This document shows positions 56,401 through 64,000 of a stretch of 64,000 bases of DNA, one piece after another; the stretch's first letter is position 1; the number at the start of each line of letters is the position of its first letter. The stretch is from an uncultured Eubacteriales bacterium. GTDB lineage: Bacteria > Bacillota > Clostridia > Peptostreptococcales > Anaerovoracaceae. The stretch covers positions 1 to 64,000 of the forward strand of contig CACYFF010000002.1 of NCBI GenBank assembly GCA_902773665.1, read 5' to 3'. A program made the position numbers and the translations under genes. The notes beneath the pieces were generated by a model. That model saw only the letters and a program-made list of their open reading frames with translations, was not told the DNA's origin and ran no database searches.

Positions 56401-57763
56401 GGCTTTCAATCGCCGGATCCAGATCGGGAATCTTATCCTTGTCTTTCTCCACATTCGCGACCTTCATGTTGTACATGCCGCCGCTGGGATAGACATCCAG
56501 CGAAGTAGGCCTGGCTTTGATCGCCGTCTGGATGTCGTTCGCCGTCGTCTTCTTGCTGCCGTACTTTACCGTCGTGTGGGTAGCGTCGGGGAACATCTTG
56601 TCGGTAAACCCATAAGAACCGTAGTCCGTCTTGGTTTCGATTTCGTACCAGTTGTCGCTTCCATATGCTAATCCGCAGAACAGATTGTCGTTCTTGTGGA
56701 GATTGAACCTTCCGGCGTTGATCTTAACCTCAGCATTGCCGTCTACAGACAGGATGTTTGCCCCGCCTTTGGCGTTGATCGTACCGCCGTTGATCGTCAG
56801 CTTGCCGCCGGTCATCTCGATCACAGCATTCGGTCTGTCGGCATATTTGCCGGAATCGCTGATATGCTCATATCCGCGTCCCTCCACCGTGCCGCCGTTG
56901 ATCACAACTTCGCCGCCGTCACCGATCCGGATCGCTGTTCCGTTTACATAGCGGGTGGCAGAGCCTGTGTAATGATCGCTGCTGTCTCTTACATCTGCAT
57001 TGAAGATGGTGAATCCGGCTTCTGTTTTACTTCTTCCGGCTTCAATAAGTCCTCCGTTGATGAAGAGTCTGCCGTCGTCATGGACGTAGAAGATATCGCG
57101 TTGCTGATCGTCCCCTGCAATCTCCTTGAAATAATTATAATCGTCGGGTGCCGTAATATAGCCGTCCAGTTTGATCGATCCGCCGCCGACAGAGTCGGTG
57201 ATGTACAGATCGCAGTGCGAAACGTCGAAAAGGGTGGCACTATGGCAGTTCATATTCGGATATTTCAGCACGAAATCGTGGCCGTTCAGATCCAGGACCT
57301 TAGTGACGCCATAAGTTCCAGCCCTCAGGAAGTTTTCCACATCCCCGGCGGTCCAAACGGTATTGCCTTTATCGTCGATGTAGCGGGGACGTTTCTGATC
57401 GATCTTGTCCCAGAGGATCTCCATAAGGCCGGCGGAAACGATATCGCCGAGCACGACGGCCCAGGTTGCCCCGTTGTTGTGCTCTACATGGCCGACCTCG
57501 TACGAGATATCTTTCGTAAGTTTGACATAGGTATTAAAGTCGAAACTGCTATCTCCTTTTTCTTCAAACTGATAATCATGCCAGTCAGCTGGAAGATGTG
57601 TGAGGTAAAAAGGGGCCAGAAATTTGACCCAGTCACCGGCCTCATAATATCGGAATGCCGAATCTTTCGCATATACCCTTTCCTGCGGCGTCCATGGCAC
57701 CGCCGCAAAAACCATGCTCAGTACGAGCAGGCTTGCAATAACTTTTCTCAACATTGTCTTCAT
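53474..57763 (-). CDS. Large secreted S-layer-homology surface protein
   Basis: The ATG at 57761-57763 begins a signal peptide (KTMLRKVIASLLVLSMVFAA, cleaved near residue 32), giving 1429 residues. Residues ~130-380 contain repeated beta-strand units with INGG and TINGGTI motifs, resembling a right-handed beta-helix. Ig-like segments follow, including a putative-Ig stretch (ALPAGLSLEKVDADTYRVAG). Next is a His/Cys-doublet module (HSHYCKEEGCDAVETSEHVW, FTCGCGATKEED) and an InlB-type B-repeat (LTFRGWSTSASGGSLYRAGT). A Gly/Pro/Glu linker leads to three SLH domains (from about residue 1248) that bind pyruvylated wall polymer. It is probably an adhesin or carbohydrate-binding protein. No catalytic domain is recognised. 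Confidence 0.88.
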   Translation of the reverse strand: MKTMLRKVIASLLVLSMVFAAVPWTPQERVYAKDSAFRYYEAGDWVKFLAPFYLTHLPADWHDYQFEEKGDSSFDFNTYVKLTKDISYEVGHVEHNNGATWAVVLGDIVSAGLMEILWDKIDQKRPRYIDDKGNTVWTAGDVENFLRAGTYGVTKVLDLNGHDFVLKYPNMNCHSATLFDVSHCDLYITDSVGGGSIKLDGYITAPDDYNYFKEIAGDDQQRDIFYVHDDGRLFINGGLIEAGRSKTEAGFTIFNADVRDSSDHYTGSATRYVNGTAIRIGDGGEVVINGGTVEGRGYEHISDSGKYADRPNAVIEMTGGKLTINGGTINAKGGANILSVDGNAEVKINAGRFNLHKNDNLFCGLAYGSDNWYEIETKTDYGSYGFTDKMFPDATHTTVKYGSKKTTANDIQTAIKARPTSLDVYPSGGMYNMKVANVEKDKDKIPDLDPAIESHMTFTLDLPYDSSGKWKGDFGKFYPEYLYPIKLRDDLGANSPQKWMSSNKITYEAQIFDADVNVVEFKRDGKTCSSSIFRPGSNSDTGCVVNLKDASQFGDLTSRLKDGELYHLIVTMTETFYGATDTWTVESAAGRAFYVKTDQPLPIADSIASPIVVEQKGDKATLTAKGKNGGNAWWVVRDSFGNSHRVEADSNNKTGDWLTSKVSIEVDDVLDVCCVFSNSSGTAVTNHVQVSYRPSFLKTEDEKTTAFKDLWLTLSQPLDLNEYKSITWYRNYNGTDIQYTTSNPNTVIINGTTLKVKPISEEAVAGDFYCIVVSPDGKSAKKSKTINVTYSEETPEKYITTADITANNVFNNLCIGDEVPTKASQLSCEDPRVEIKSITWENGVYYDSNSGKYYINCPYPSCTIKIGVPEGSEFRYKRAVEGNDDFSFTMDGVSKTKTGAFNGLPENMGASSLDLYVEFDNHSALTTPLDMLTYTPEEIRVQSGAEVDKTIDFTLGTNSRFLNAGQAAHAITGVEAYTGQNALPAGLSLEKVDADTYRVAGTVTDTPGTHTTLLKVSTNAGDSGNSSHDAVIRFYIVPGAEAAEESLKEAQASQHLYHNWGSWIDNNDGTHSHYCKEEGCDAVETSEHVWDDGTVIKEATIDADGTKRFTCGCGATKEEDYSYELIPCTLTFQMNDGTGTFGHIDAHKGETISFPTLSGKYAHPDGLTFRGWSTSASGGSLYRAGTTLEVTGDMEFFAQWRDASTPSGGGGGGGGSATPEEPAPAEPAASAPEAVPAEYAEKADDTFQDVEADDWFAAAVGEAVENGVIAGVSKTRFAPADLLTRGMLVQMLYAMAGAPGSEGGTDFTDVSDSDWYAKAIDWASAQGIAAGYGEEFGPNDPVTREQMVTMLQAYAEKMGYEIVPGADLSAYVDEDTISSWAEGSVAWAKAADLITGRSETMLVPKGTATRAETVVIMMNFQHLVSKEGE

Positions 57764-57817
57764 AGGAGGTCCGCCTTTCTTTTCGATCGGAGACAGGCTC
57801 CGGGCCAAAGGTACGAC

Positions 57818-57842
57818 AAAAACCCACCTCGGGTGGTGGTTT
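57818..57842 (-). terminator. Hairpin after the response regulator gene
   Basis: An imperfect AAACCCACC/GGTGGTGGTTT stem ends in TTTTTG on the minus strand. It separates the regulator gene from the SLH gene. Confidence 0.6.
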
Positions 57843-57913
57843 CATTGTACCGTTCTGAATTTTCCGTGTCGTCTATCAATGGATAGAGGCGAAGCGCCAA
57901 AAGAAGAAAAAAA

Positions 57914-58540
57914 TTATGAATGGCTCACCACGAGCCCCTTCAGTCTGGCCTCGATCGCCAGCTCCGTGCGGTTGTTCATCGCGGTCTTGCTCAGCAGATG
58001 ATTGATGTGGGATTTTACGGTGCCCACTTCGATGCCGAGGCGTTCCGCGATCTGCTGGTTGGATGCGCCGGTGGACAGTTCGCGGAGGATATTCATCTCC
58101 GCCTTCGTAAATTCGCTGGAGAGGGCATCGCCGATCTTTACGATGGGAGATTCTTCCGGCCACAGATGTCTGCCCTCCATAGTGACCCTCATAGCGGTCA
58201 GAAAGTCGGTCTCCTCGTCCTCCTTATACCAGAACGAGTCGGCGCCGGCTTCCTTTGCACGGGTCAGGAAGAGACCTTCCGCCATGGACGTAACGATGAG
58301 GATCTTCGTCCTCGGCGACATCTCCTTGATGCGCCGGGCCGCATCGATCCCGTTGGAGCCGTCCGCCATCACGACGTCCATCACGACCAGATCGACAGGA
58401 AAGCGGCTGCAATAGATGTAGGCGACGGAAGCGGTGTCCAGAGAATACAGTAGCTTAAAGTCCGGAGCCGCCTCGACGACGGCTTCGAAGTACTTTCTCG
58501 CTATGCTCTGATCTTCGACGATCATCACGCTGTATTCCAT
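57914..58540 (-). CDS. LuxR/NarL-family response regulator
   Basis: The 208-residue protein has a receiver domain (MEYSVMIVEDQSIARKYFEA, phospho-Asp in DLVVMDVVMADG, Lys near WYKEDEE) and a C-terminal LuxR helix-turn-helix (FTKAEMNILRELSTGASNQQ, IAERLGIEVGTVKSHINHLL). It follows two sensor-type genes and precedes the SLH protein gene, which is its most obvious target. Two palindromic repeats just upstream (58569-58628) are likely binding sites and suggest autoregulation. Confidence 0.92.
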   Translation of the reverse strand: MEYSVMIVEDQSIARKYFEAVVEAAPDFKLLYSLDTASVAYIYCSRFPVDLVVMDVVMADGSNGIDAARRIKEMSPRTKILIVTSMAEGLFLTRAKEAGADSFWYKEDEETDFLTAMRVTMEGRHLWPEESPIVKIGDALSSEFTKAEMNILRELSTGASNQQIAERLGIEVGTVKSHINHLLSKTAMNNRTELAIEARLKGLVVSHS

Positions 58541-58568
58541 GGCGTTCCTTTCGCAAATGCATAAATCA

Positions 58569-58628
58569 CTAACTTTAGTTATAGATTAGTCCGATTTTTC
58601 GCGAAAACATCTAACTAAAGTTATAGAT
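58569..58628. promoter_or_regulatory. Two 18-bp repeats flanking a 12-bp palindrome upstream of the response regulator
   Basis: CTAACTTTAGTTATAGAT (58569-58586) and CTAACTAAAGTTATAGAT (58611-58628) differ only in the inverted centre of the AACT-AGTT palindrome and are 42 bp apart, about four helical turns. TTTTCGCGAAAA, a perfect 12-bp palindrome, lies between (58596-58607). The pattern suggests cooperative binding by a dimeric regulator. Confidence 0.65.
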
Positions 58629-58645
58629 CCAAACCGGAATATCGG

Positions 58646-59872
58646 CTATTCCCAGCGGATCGTCAGGCGGAAGACAGGGCTGCTCTCCACGGTCATCTCC
58701 GCGCCGGCATCCTCCGCCAGACGTCTCAGATTTGCAAGACCGCCCTTCTCTACGACGGGCCCTTCCGGCGCCTTGCCGTTGTTGGTGAAGACCATTTCGC
58801 CCTCTCGGCAGCGAATCGTGAGCGTATCGCCCTCCGCATGGCGGAACGTGTTGGTGATGCACTCGCCGATGGCCGCCAGCAGCACAGAGCGCTGGGGCTC
58901 CGCCTCGGGCAGTGTGCCGTCGAGCACGATGTTGACCCCCACATCCTTCGCCGCCTTCAGCACCGCATCGTAGCTGCTGCGGGGTCTTGCGTCCACATCG
59001 AGCAGCGCGGCGGGAAGCTGGTTCCAGCGGTCAAATAGAGCTGCAGCGGTCTCTTCGCTTGGCGAAGTCCCCAGATCCGCCTCCCGGATGACTTTAGCGG
59101 TGGCAGACAGCAGTTCGCCGATCCCGCTGTGGACCTTGATCTTGGCGTCCAGATATTCCTTTTCGATGGAAAGCCGTTCCGATTCACCTATCGCTGCGGA
59201 AAGCCGCCGGCTCTGCTCCTCGAGCTGCCGGTTCTTCTCCCGAACCTCTTCCAGCCGTCCGTATTCTTCCGTCACGTCCGCCGCCAGCAGCTGCGTTACG
59301 CCTTCCAAACCGGGCATACCGGATCTTTCAAAGCTGTAGGATCTGCCGAAAGCGCGGACAGGCGCAGCATGCTTCCCAACCTCCTTGGGCAGCACCGCAT
59401 CGCAGAGTTCTCTTCCGTTCAGCACGGCGCGGCCGGTGAGGGCCAGACTGATGCGTTCCATCGTCTCGTTTACGAGAAGCACCCGGCCATTCTCCAGATA
59501 GCAGCAGATGCCGGTAGGAAGGTCGTCCACGGCCTCTTTCACGGAGACATCCCGTTGTCCTGCAAAGCGGGACAGTGACCAGGCAAATAGCAGGAGCAGC
59601 AGGAGCGCCGCTGCACCGATCGCAGGAAGCGGAAAATCTCCTGCGTTTATATCGAAATGAACGCGGTTCATCTGATAAACACTGCCGTGATAGTCGTAAA
59701 GCAGCTGGAAGATCCCGTAGCTGGGCAAAGCGAACAGCAGGTGGATCCAGGCTCTTTCCTTCCGGTTGAGCAGCCCCAGTAGGAAGAACAGAAGAAAGGC
59801 CGCACTCAGGACGACGAAGAATGCGCAGATGGCGATCTGGGGGATCTGGGAAAGATCAGCAAAACACATCAT
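58646..59872 (-). CDS. Sensor histidine kinase-like protein (NarX/LiaS-type ATPase domain)
   Basis: The 408-residue protein has about three N-terminal membrane helices, an intracellular PAS-like segment (DDLPTGICCYLENGRVLLVN, near residue 118), a coiled coil (EYGRLEEVREKNRQLEEQSR), a possible phospho-His in AKIKVHSGIGELLSA and a HATPase domain with N-box AIGECITNTFRHAEGD and G-box GGLANLRRLAEDAGAEM. It overlaps the upstream sensor gene by 4 bp and is 105 bp from the response regulator gene, its likely partner. Signal unknown. Confidence 0.85.
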   Translation of the reverse strand: MMCFADLSQIPQIAICAFFVVLSAAFLLFFLLGLLNRKERAWIHLLFALPSYGIFQLLYDYHGSVYQMNRVHFDINAGDFPLPAIGAAALLLLLLFAWSLSRFAGQRDVSVKEAVDDLPTGICCYLENGRVLLVNETMERISLALTGRAVLNGRELCDAVLPKEVGKHAAPVRAFGRSYSFERSGMPGLEGVTQLLAADVTEEYGRLEEVREKNRQLEEQSRRLSAAIGESERLSIEKEYLDAKIKVHSGIGELLSATAKVIREADLGTSPSEETAAALFDRWNQLPAALLDVDARPRSSYDAVLKAAKDVGVNIVLDGTLPEAEPQRSVLLAAIGECITNTFRHAEGDTLTIRCREGEMVFTNNGKAPEGPVVEKGGLANLRRLAEDAGAEMTVESSPVFRLTIRWE

Positions 59873-61365
59873 GCCCGCCCTCCTTTCTGCGCCGCCAGCG
59901 CTTGTTCCGCCAGCACTTCGAAGCGGTCGTAAGCTGCTGCCGGACTATCGTGCGGATCCTTCTGCTGATGAAGAAAGTCCGCCCGCAGCGCCTCGGCATC
60001 GACGCCGAGAAGGCTTGCATAGCGCAGGGATTCCGCCATGGAAAGCGCCAGATCTTCGGCCCCCGGCGTTTCTCCGTTCGCCTCGATCAATCGGAGGTTC
60101 ACCGCCCGCTTTACATAGGTGCCCAGGACGCAGAGCTCGGCGAGGGCATCCCGCAGCTCGGCACAGCTCATATGGCGGCATGCCGCCACCTGCTCTTCGA
60201 TCCGCTGCAGTTTCGGTTCCATCGCCTGGTAGATGCCCTCGTGCAGGTCTTTTCTGGCCTTCAGAGAAGCCCTTTCGCTGGCCAGCTCCCGCTCTTTTTT
60301 CAGCAGGTTGACGGATTCCTCCAGCTCCGCGTTGACCCCAGCCAGTTCCTTTTCCAGCCTTTCTACCTGGTGCAGATCGTCCGCCCAATAGACCCTGCCG
60401 CCCCGCACTTTCCGGCTGCTGAAGCGCATACCCCCTTCGGAAACGGGGCCTTCCAGCGTCTTTTTCATTTGCTCTTCCGTTATGGCAGCGCCGGCGGACC
60501 GCAGCGCGACGGTCCCGTCCGGGGTCCCGATGGCAGCGTTCAGTTCCATCCGGGTAAAGATGCCTTCGTAATCCTCGTTGGAGGGGACAAGCCCGGAGCG
60601 GAAGGCGGCTTCCCAGGCTGTGATCGTTACGATCAGCACCAGGTCGTTGACCCGGAAGGGTCTGACTCCGATAAACGGAAAAGTCGTATCTTCGAAGAAA
60701 CGTACGAAAAGAATGCAAATCAAGATGTCCAGTCCTGCGATCAGGGCCGGCATCAGGATCTTCCGGCGCAGCTCCGCAACCCGCAGCCGGCGGAAGATAG
60801 CAACGACGGCTGCGATCGAAAAAAAAGCGACCCAGGTCATGGCAAAATAGTACAGGGGGCCAGGTCTTGCGATCAGATTGCCCCGGGCATCGACGCCCAT
60901 GTACACCTGAAGCAGCTGATGCCAATCGTTTGTCAGGACAACCAGAGAAAACACGCCGCAGGCGATGAGGAGCGGCTTGTCCCAGGGGGAAGGCATATAG
61001 CCCCGGTCGATGCTCACCGCTGCGAGGAAGGAAAGGACGGGAATGGATATATAGGGAATGTAATAGCCGAACCAGGAAAGCCGCCAGCTGAAGGAAGCCC
61101 GCGGCGCGAAGGCATACTTATAATTCTGCAGCACAAAAAGAACGGTAAGCATGATGCCGATCGTCACCATCAGACGCTTCGTATGATCGGGGCCGACCCG
61201 GTGTGCAAGGGTGAGGGTCCAGAACAGCGCTATCGCCGTATAGATACTCCCGGAGGTAAGGCTGAGACCGGCGGATTCGGGAATGAAATGGGCAAGCACC
61301 GCTGTAAGGACCGCCCCTACGAGAATACGGCGCACTCGGCTTGCCTGATACCCCTGTCTGTTCAT
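59869..61365 (-). CDS. Multi-pass membrane sensor-like protein, partner of the kinase
   Basis: The start at 61363-61365 after GGAGG gives 498 residues. Residues ~10-240 hold about seven helices (VRRILVGAVLTAVLAHFIPE, TIGIMLTVLFVLQNYKYAF, YYIPYISIPVLSFLAAVSID), followed by a PAS-like region with RFSSRKVRGGRVYWADDLHQ and a coiled coil ending KARKDLHEGIYQAMEPKLQR. The LHEGIY motif looks like a LiaS/NarX-type phospho-acceptor H-box. However, the C-terminal part lacks a clear ATP-binding N/G-box, so it may be a kinase-dead sensor working with the next gene (4-bp overlap). Confidence 0.75.
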   Translation of the reverse strand: MNRQGYQASRVRRILVGAVLTAVLAHFIPESAGLSLTSGSIYTAIALFWTLTLAHRVGPDHTKRLMVTIGIMLTVLFVLQNYKYAFAPRASFSWRLSWFGYYIPYISIPVLSFLAAVSIDRGYMPSPWDKPLLIACGVFSLVVLTNDWHQLLQVYMGVDARGNLIARPGPLYYFAMTWVAFFSIAAVVAIFRRLRVAELRRKILMPALIAGLDILICILFVRFFEDTTFPFIGVRPFRVNDLVLIVTITAWEAAFRSGLVPSNEDYEGIFTRMELNAAIGTPDGTVALRSAGAAITEEQMKKTLEGPVSEGGMRFSSRKVRGGRVYWADDLHQVERLEKELAGVNAELEESVNLLKKERELASERASLKARKDLHEGIYQAMEPKLQRIEEQVAACRHMSCAELRDALAELCVLGTYVKRAVNLRLIEANGETPGAEDLALSMAESLRYASLLGVDAEALRADFLHQQKDPHDSPAAAYDRFEVLAEQALAAQKGGRA

Positions 61366-61389
61366 CCAAACCCTCCTTCCTGAAAAAAA

Positions 61390-61411
61390 CCGCCTGCGCA
61401 AAGGCAGGCGG
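61390..61411 (-). terminator. Terminator after guaA
   Basis: CCGCCTGC/GCAGGCGG is an 8-bp stem with a 6-nt loop followed by TTTTTTT on the minus strand. Confidence 0.9.
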
Positions 61412-61428
61412 GTATGGTGCGATAAGGT

Positions 61429-62412
61429 TTATTCCCACTCAATGGTTCCGCTGGGCTTGGGCGTAATGTCCCAGAGCACGCGGTTGACGCCGGCGACTTC
61501 GGAGGTGATGCGCTTGGTGATGTGCTGCATCATGCCGAAATCCAGCTCCGCGACTTCCGCGGTGACCGCATCCACGGTGTTGACCGCACGGACCACGACG
61601 GGCCAGTCGTAGGTGCGCAGACCGTCCTTGATGCCGGTAGACTTGAAGTCGGGCACGATGGTGAAGTACTGCCAGACCTTGCCTTCCAGGCCGTTCTTGG
61701 CGAATTCTTCGCGCAGGATGGCGTCGGATTCGCGGACGGCTTCCAGTCTGTCGCGGGTGATGGCGCCTACGCAGCGTACGCCCAGGCCGGGGCCGGGGAA
61801 CGGCTGACGGTAGACCATGTTGTCGGGCAGACCCAGTTCTTTGCCGACGACGCGGACTTCGTCCTTATACAGGAATTTGACCGGTTCGACCAGCTGGAAA
61901 TTCAGTTCTTCGGGGAGGCCGCCCACGTTGTGGTGGCTCTTGACGGGGCCGGATTCCAGGATGTCGGGATAGATGGTGCCCTGTCCAAGGAACTCGATAC
62001 CGTCCAGTTTCTTCGCTTCTTCCGCGAAGACGTCGATGAAGATCTTGCCGATGATCTTGCGCTTCTGCTCGGGGTCAGCGACGCCAGCCAGCGCATCCAG
62101 GAAGCGGTCTACCGCGTCCACGTAGATCAGCTGCGATTCGAACTGTTCGCCGAACACCTTGCAGACCTGTTCGGGTTCACCCTTGCGCAGCAGGCCGTGG
62201 TTGACGTGCACGCAGATGAGGCGGTTTCCGATGGCCTTGGAGATGAGCGCTGCGCAGACGGAGGAGTCCACGCCGCCGGACAGTGCCAGCAGCACCTTGC
62301 CGGACTCGCCGACCTGCTCCTTGACGGCTGCGATCTGCTCGTCGATGAATTTCTTTGCCAGCTCGGGAGTGGTGATGCGCTCCAGAGATTCGGGTCTTAC
62401 GTTGCCAGTCAT
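61429..62412 (-). CDS. guaA: GMP synthase, stand-alone ATP-pyrophosphatase subunit
   Basis: The 327-residue protein corresponds only to the C-terminal two domains of bacterial GuaA. The PP-loop LLALSGGVDSSVCAALISKA is near residue 42, with VHVNHGLLRKGEPEQV, the substrate loop QGTIYPDILESG, RQPFPGPGLGVRC and the dimerisation end ITSEVAGVNRVLWDITPKPS. The ~200-residue N-terminal class I glutamine amidotransferase domain is missing, and no such domain precedes the start (MTGNVRPESLERI). This is the split architecture usual in archaea. The amidotransferase subunit must be elsewhere, or ammonia is used directly. It follows guaB by 33 bp. Confidence 0.92.
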   Translation of the reverse strand: MTGNVRPESLERITTPELAKKFIDEQIAAVKEQVGESGKVLLALSGGVDSSVCAALISKAIGNRLICVHVNHGLLRKGEPEQVCKVFGEQFESQLIYVDAVDRFLDALAGVADPEQKRKIIGKIFIDVFAEEAKKLDGIEFLGQGTIYPDILESGPVKSHHNVGGLPEELNFQLVEPVKFLYKDEVRVVGKELGLPDNMVYRQPFPGPGLGVRCVGAITRDRLEAVRESDAILREEFAKNGLEGKVWQYFTIVPDFKSTGIKDGLRTYDWPVVVRAVNTVDAVTAEVAELDFGMMQHITKRITSEVAGVNRVLWDITPKPSGTIEWE

Positions 62413-62445
62413 TGTTTACCTCGCTTGTATTTGAAAAGGGATAGA

Positions 62446-63954
62446 TTAACGGTTCTGTGCGGTCGTCGTATCCTTCAGGATAACGTCGTGGGCGCCGCCT
62501 TCCACGATGGAGGTGGCGGAGACCATGGTGAGTTTGGCCTTCTGCTGCAGTTCGGGGATCGTCAGGGCGCCGCAGTTGCACATGGTGGAGCGGACCTTCG
62601 CCAGGGACTGGCGTACGCCGTCGGACAGGCTGCCTGCGTAGGGAACGTAGGAGTCCACGCCTTCTTCGAAGGACAGCTTCGCGTCGCCGCCCAGGTCGTA
62701 GCGCTGCCAGTTGCGGGCACGGTTGGAACCTTCGCCCCAGTATTCCTTTACGTAGGTGCCGTTGATCATCAGCTTGGCCGTCGGAGATTCGTCGAAGCGG
62801 GAGAAGTATCTGCCCAGCATCAGGAAGTCCGCGCCCATGGCCAATGCCAGGGTCATGTGATAATCGTGCACGATGCCGCCGTCGGAGCAGATGGGCACGT
62901 AGATGCCGGTCTCCTTAAAGTATTCGTCCCGGGCCTTCGCGACTTCGATGACCGCCGTCGCCTGGCCGCGGCCGATGCCCTTCGTCTCTCTCGTGATGCA
63001 GATGGAGCCGCCGCCGATGCCGATCTTTACGAAGTCTGCGCCGGCTTCCGCCAGGAAGCGGAATCCGTCCGCATCCACCACGTTGCCTGCGCCGACCTTG
63101 ACGTCGTCGCCGTAGTGGTCGCGGATCCACTTGATGGTGTTGGCCTGCCAGGCGGAGAAGCCTTCGGAGGAGTCGATGCACAGGATGTCCACGCCGGCGT
63201 CGACCAGAGCGGGTACGCGAGTGGCGAAGTCTCTGGTGTTGATACCTGCGCCGACGATGTATCTCTTATGTTTGTCCAGCAACTCGTTGGGGTTGGATTT
63301 GTGGGAATCGTAGTCCTTGCGGAAGACGAAGGACTTCATGCGGCCGGCTTCGTCCAGCACGGGCAGGGCGTTGAGCCGGTGATCCCACAGCATGTCGTTG
63401 GCTTCGCTCAGGGTGATGCCGTCTCTGGCGTAGATGAGCTTTTCCAGCGGGGTCATGAATTCCTTCACCTTGGTGTCCAGGCTCATGCGGCTTACGCGGT
63501 AGTCGCGGCTGGTGACCAGACCAACGACCTTACCCTCGCTCGTGCCGTCTTCCGTAACGGCTGTAGTGGAGTGGCCGGTGCGCTCCTTTAAGGCCAGCAG
63601 ATCTGCCAGGGTCGCTTCCGGAGAGATGTTCGTATCGCTGGGCACAAAGCCTGCCTTGGTGGCCTTGACTCTTGCGACCATGGCCGCTTCGTCCTCGACG
63701 CTCTGGGAGCCGTAGATGAAGGAGATGCCGCCTTCTTTGGCCAGCGCCACCGCCAGCTTGTCGCCGGAGACGGCCTGCATGATGGCGGAGACCATGGGGA
63801 TGTTCATGGTGATGGCGGGTTCTTCGCCCTTCTTAAACTTGGTGATCGGGGTCTTGAGGCTTACGTTCGCGGGAATGCAGCGCTCATCGGAATATCCGGG
63901 AACAAGCAGATATTCGCTAAAGGTATGGGAAGGTTCGTTGTAGTAAAAAGCCAT
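62446..63954 (-). CDS. guaB: IMP dehydrogenase
   Basis: The 502-residue enzyme oxidises IMP to XMP with NAD+, the committed step to guanine nucleotides. It contains the N-terminal barrel part, two CBS domains (about residues 95-215, including [20 protein letters not shown] and [18 protein letters not shown]), and the catalytic segment [14 protein letters not shown] around the active-site Cys. The [20 protein letters not shown] motif follows. It opens the guaB-guaA pair with an AGGAGG site. XMP made here is the substrate of the neighbouring GMP synthase subunit. Confidence 0.95.
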   Translation of the reverse strand: MAFYYNEPSHTFSEYLLVPGYSDERCIPANVSLKTPITKFKKGEEPAITMNIPMVSAIMQAVSGDKLAVALAKEGGISFIYGSQSVEDEAAMVARVKATKAGFVPSDTNISPEATLADLLALKERTGHSTTAVTEDGTSEGKVVGLVTSRDYRVSRMSLDTKVKEFMTPLEKLIYARDGITLSEANDMLWDHRLNALPVLDEAGRMKSFVFRKDYDSHKSNPNELLDKHKRYIVGAGINTRDFATRVPALVDAGVDILCIDSSEGFSAWQANTIKWIRDHYGDDVKVGAGNVVDADGFRFLAEAGADFVKIGIGGGSICITRETKGIGRGQATAVIEVAKARDEYFKETGIYVPICSDGGIVHDYHMTLALAMGADFLMLGRYFSRFDESPTAKLMINGTYVKEYWGEGSNRARNWQRYDLGGDAKLSFEEGVDSYVPYAGSLSDGVRQSLAKVRSTMCNCGALTIPELQQKAKLTMVSATSIVEGGAHDVILKDTTTAQNR

Positions 63955-63967
63955 TTTTCCTCCTGTT

Positions 63968-64000
63968 CTAATCCAGAATGCCCAGATATTCTTCCAGCGT
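63968..64000 (-). CDS. C-terminal 10 residues of an unidentified upstream gene (partial)
   Basis: The minus strand reads [10 protein letters not shown] followed by TAG at 63968-63970, in frame from the window edge and 13 bp before the guaB start. It is probably the end of a gene in the same operon. Too little is visible to identify it; a glutamine amidotransferase partner of the split GMP synthase is one possibility worth checking. Confidence 0.4.
   Translation of the reverse strand, partial: TLEEYLGILD

Noticed and set aside
61522..63591. 689-codon plus-strand frame
   Set aside because: It spans both guaA and guaB in antisense and has no recognisable domain.

Overview
The window looks like the chromosome of a strictly anaerobic, fairly GC-rich member of the Clostridia (Firmicutes). 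Evidence includes strong AGGAGG-type ribosome binding sites, an A-type flavoprotein/rubredoxin fusion, a formyl-tetrahydrofolate C1 operon, a CoA-transferase and phosphotransacetylase of acid fermentation, NADP-type glutamate dehydrogenase with glutaminase, and several amino acid/peptide uptake systems. A gut or amino-acid-fermenting lifestyle is an inference. Family-level placement (for example Anaerovoracaceae/Family XIII) would be a guess.

Region 1 (1-~6.2 kb) is a visibly AT-richer accessory segment, all on the minus strand. It is part of a conjugative element: two Cys-rich small proteins, a RepA_N-type replication initiator, a DUF5688/DUF3846 protein, a PcfB-like protein and the first ~100 residues of a TcpA/VirD4 coupling protein. 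The coupling gene is cut by a second element of the Tn4451/TnpX type, carrying tnpW and a large serine recombinase broken by an internal deletion plus frameshift. No integrase or intact relaxase is visible.

Region 2 (6.3-21 kb) holds small conserved genes, an HD hydrolase, glsA and gdhA (glutamine to glutamate to 2-oxoglutarate), homoserine dehydrogenase, an ApbE/NusG-II/Gx-transporter cluster resembling part of flavin-based extracellular electron transfer loci, a TSUP permease, an HTH-Uma2 protein, a coiled-coil protein and an enolase-superfamily enzyme between near-identical inverted terminators, then an ilvB-ilvN-proB-proA operon.

Region 3 (21-43 kb): an alpha/beta hydrolase; a polar amino acid ABC transporter with an AbgB-like amidohydrolase; an M20 amidohydrolase/MGMT pair behind a duplicated operator-like repeat; FprA-rubredoxin; a C1 operon fhs-fchA-folD-fnt-5-FCL in which FolD lacks the cyclohydrolase Lys and Gln; D-serine dehydratase with a GNAT; and a five-gene dipeptide/oligopeptide ABC operon.

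Region 4 (43-64 kb): a Suv3-like helicase, a CoA-transferase behind a near-consensus Rex operator, an MFS-like gene with three tiny membrane proteins, a MalY-type enzyme, M18 aminopeptidase, pta, a family 2 glycosyltransferase, a 1429-residue S-layer-homology protein next to a three-gene sensor/response-regulator unit, and guaB with a stand-alone ATP-pyrophosphatase subunit of GMP synthase.

The metabolic theme is import and degradation of peptides and amino acids, with C1 and acyl-CoA endings and likely NADH/NAD+ control. No CRISPR array, rRNA or tRNA was recognised.
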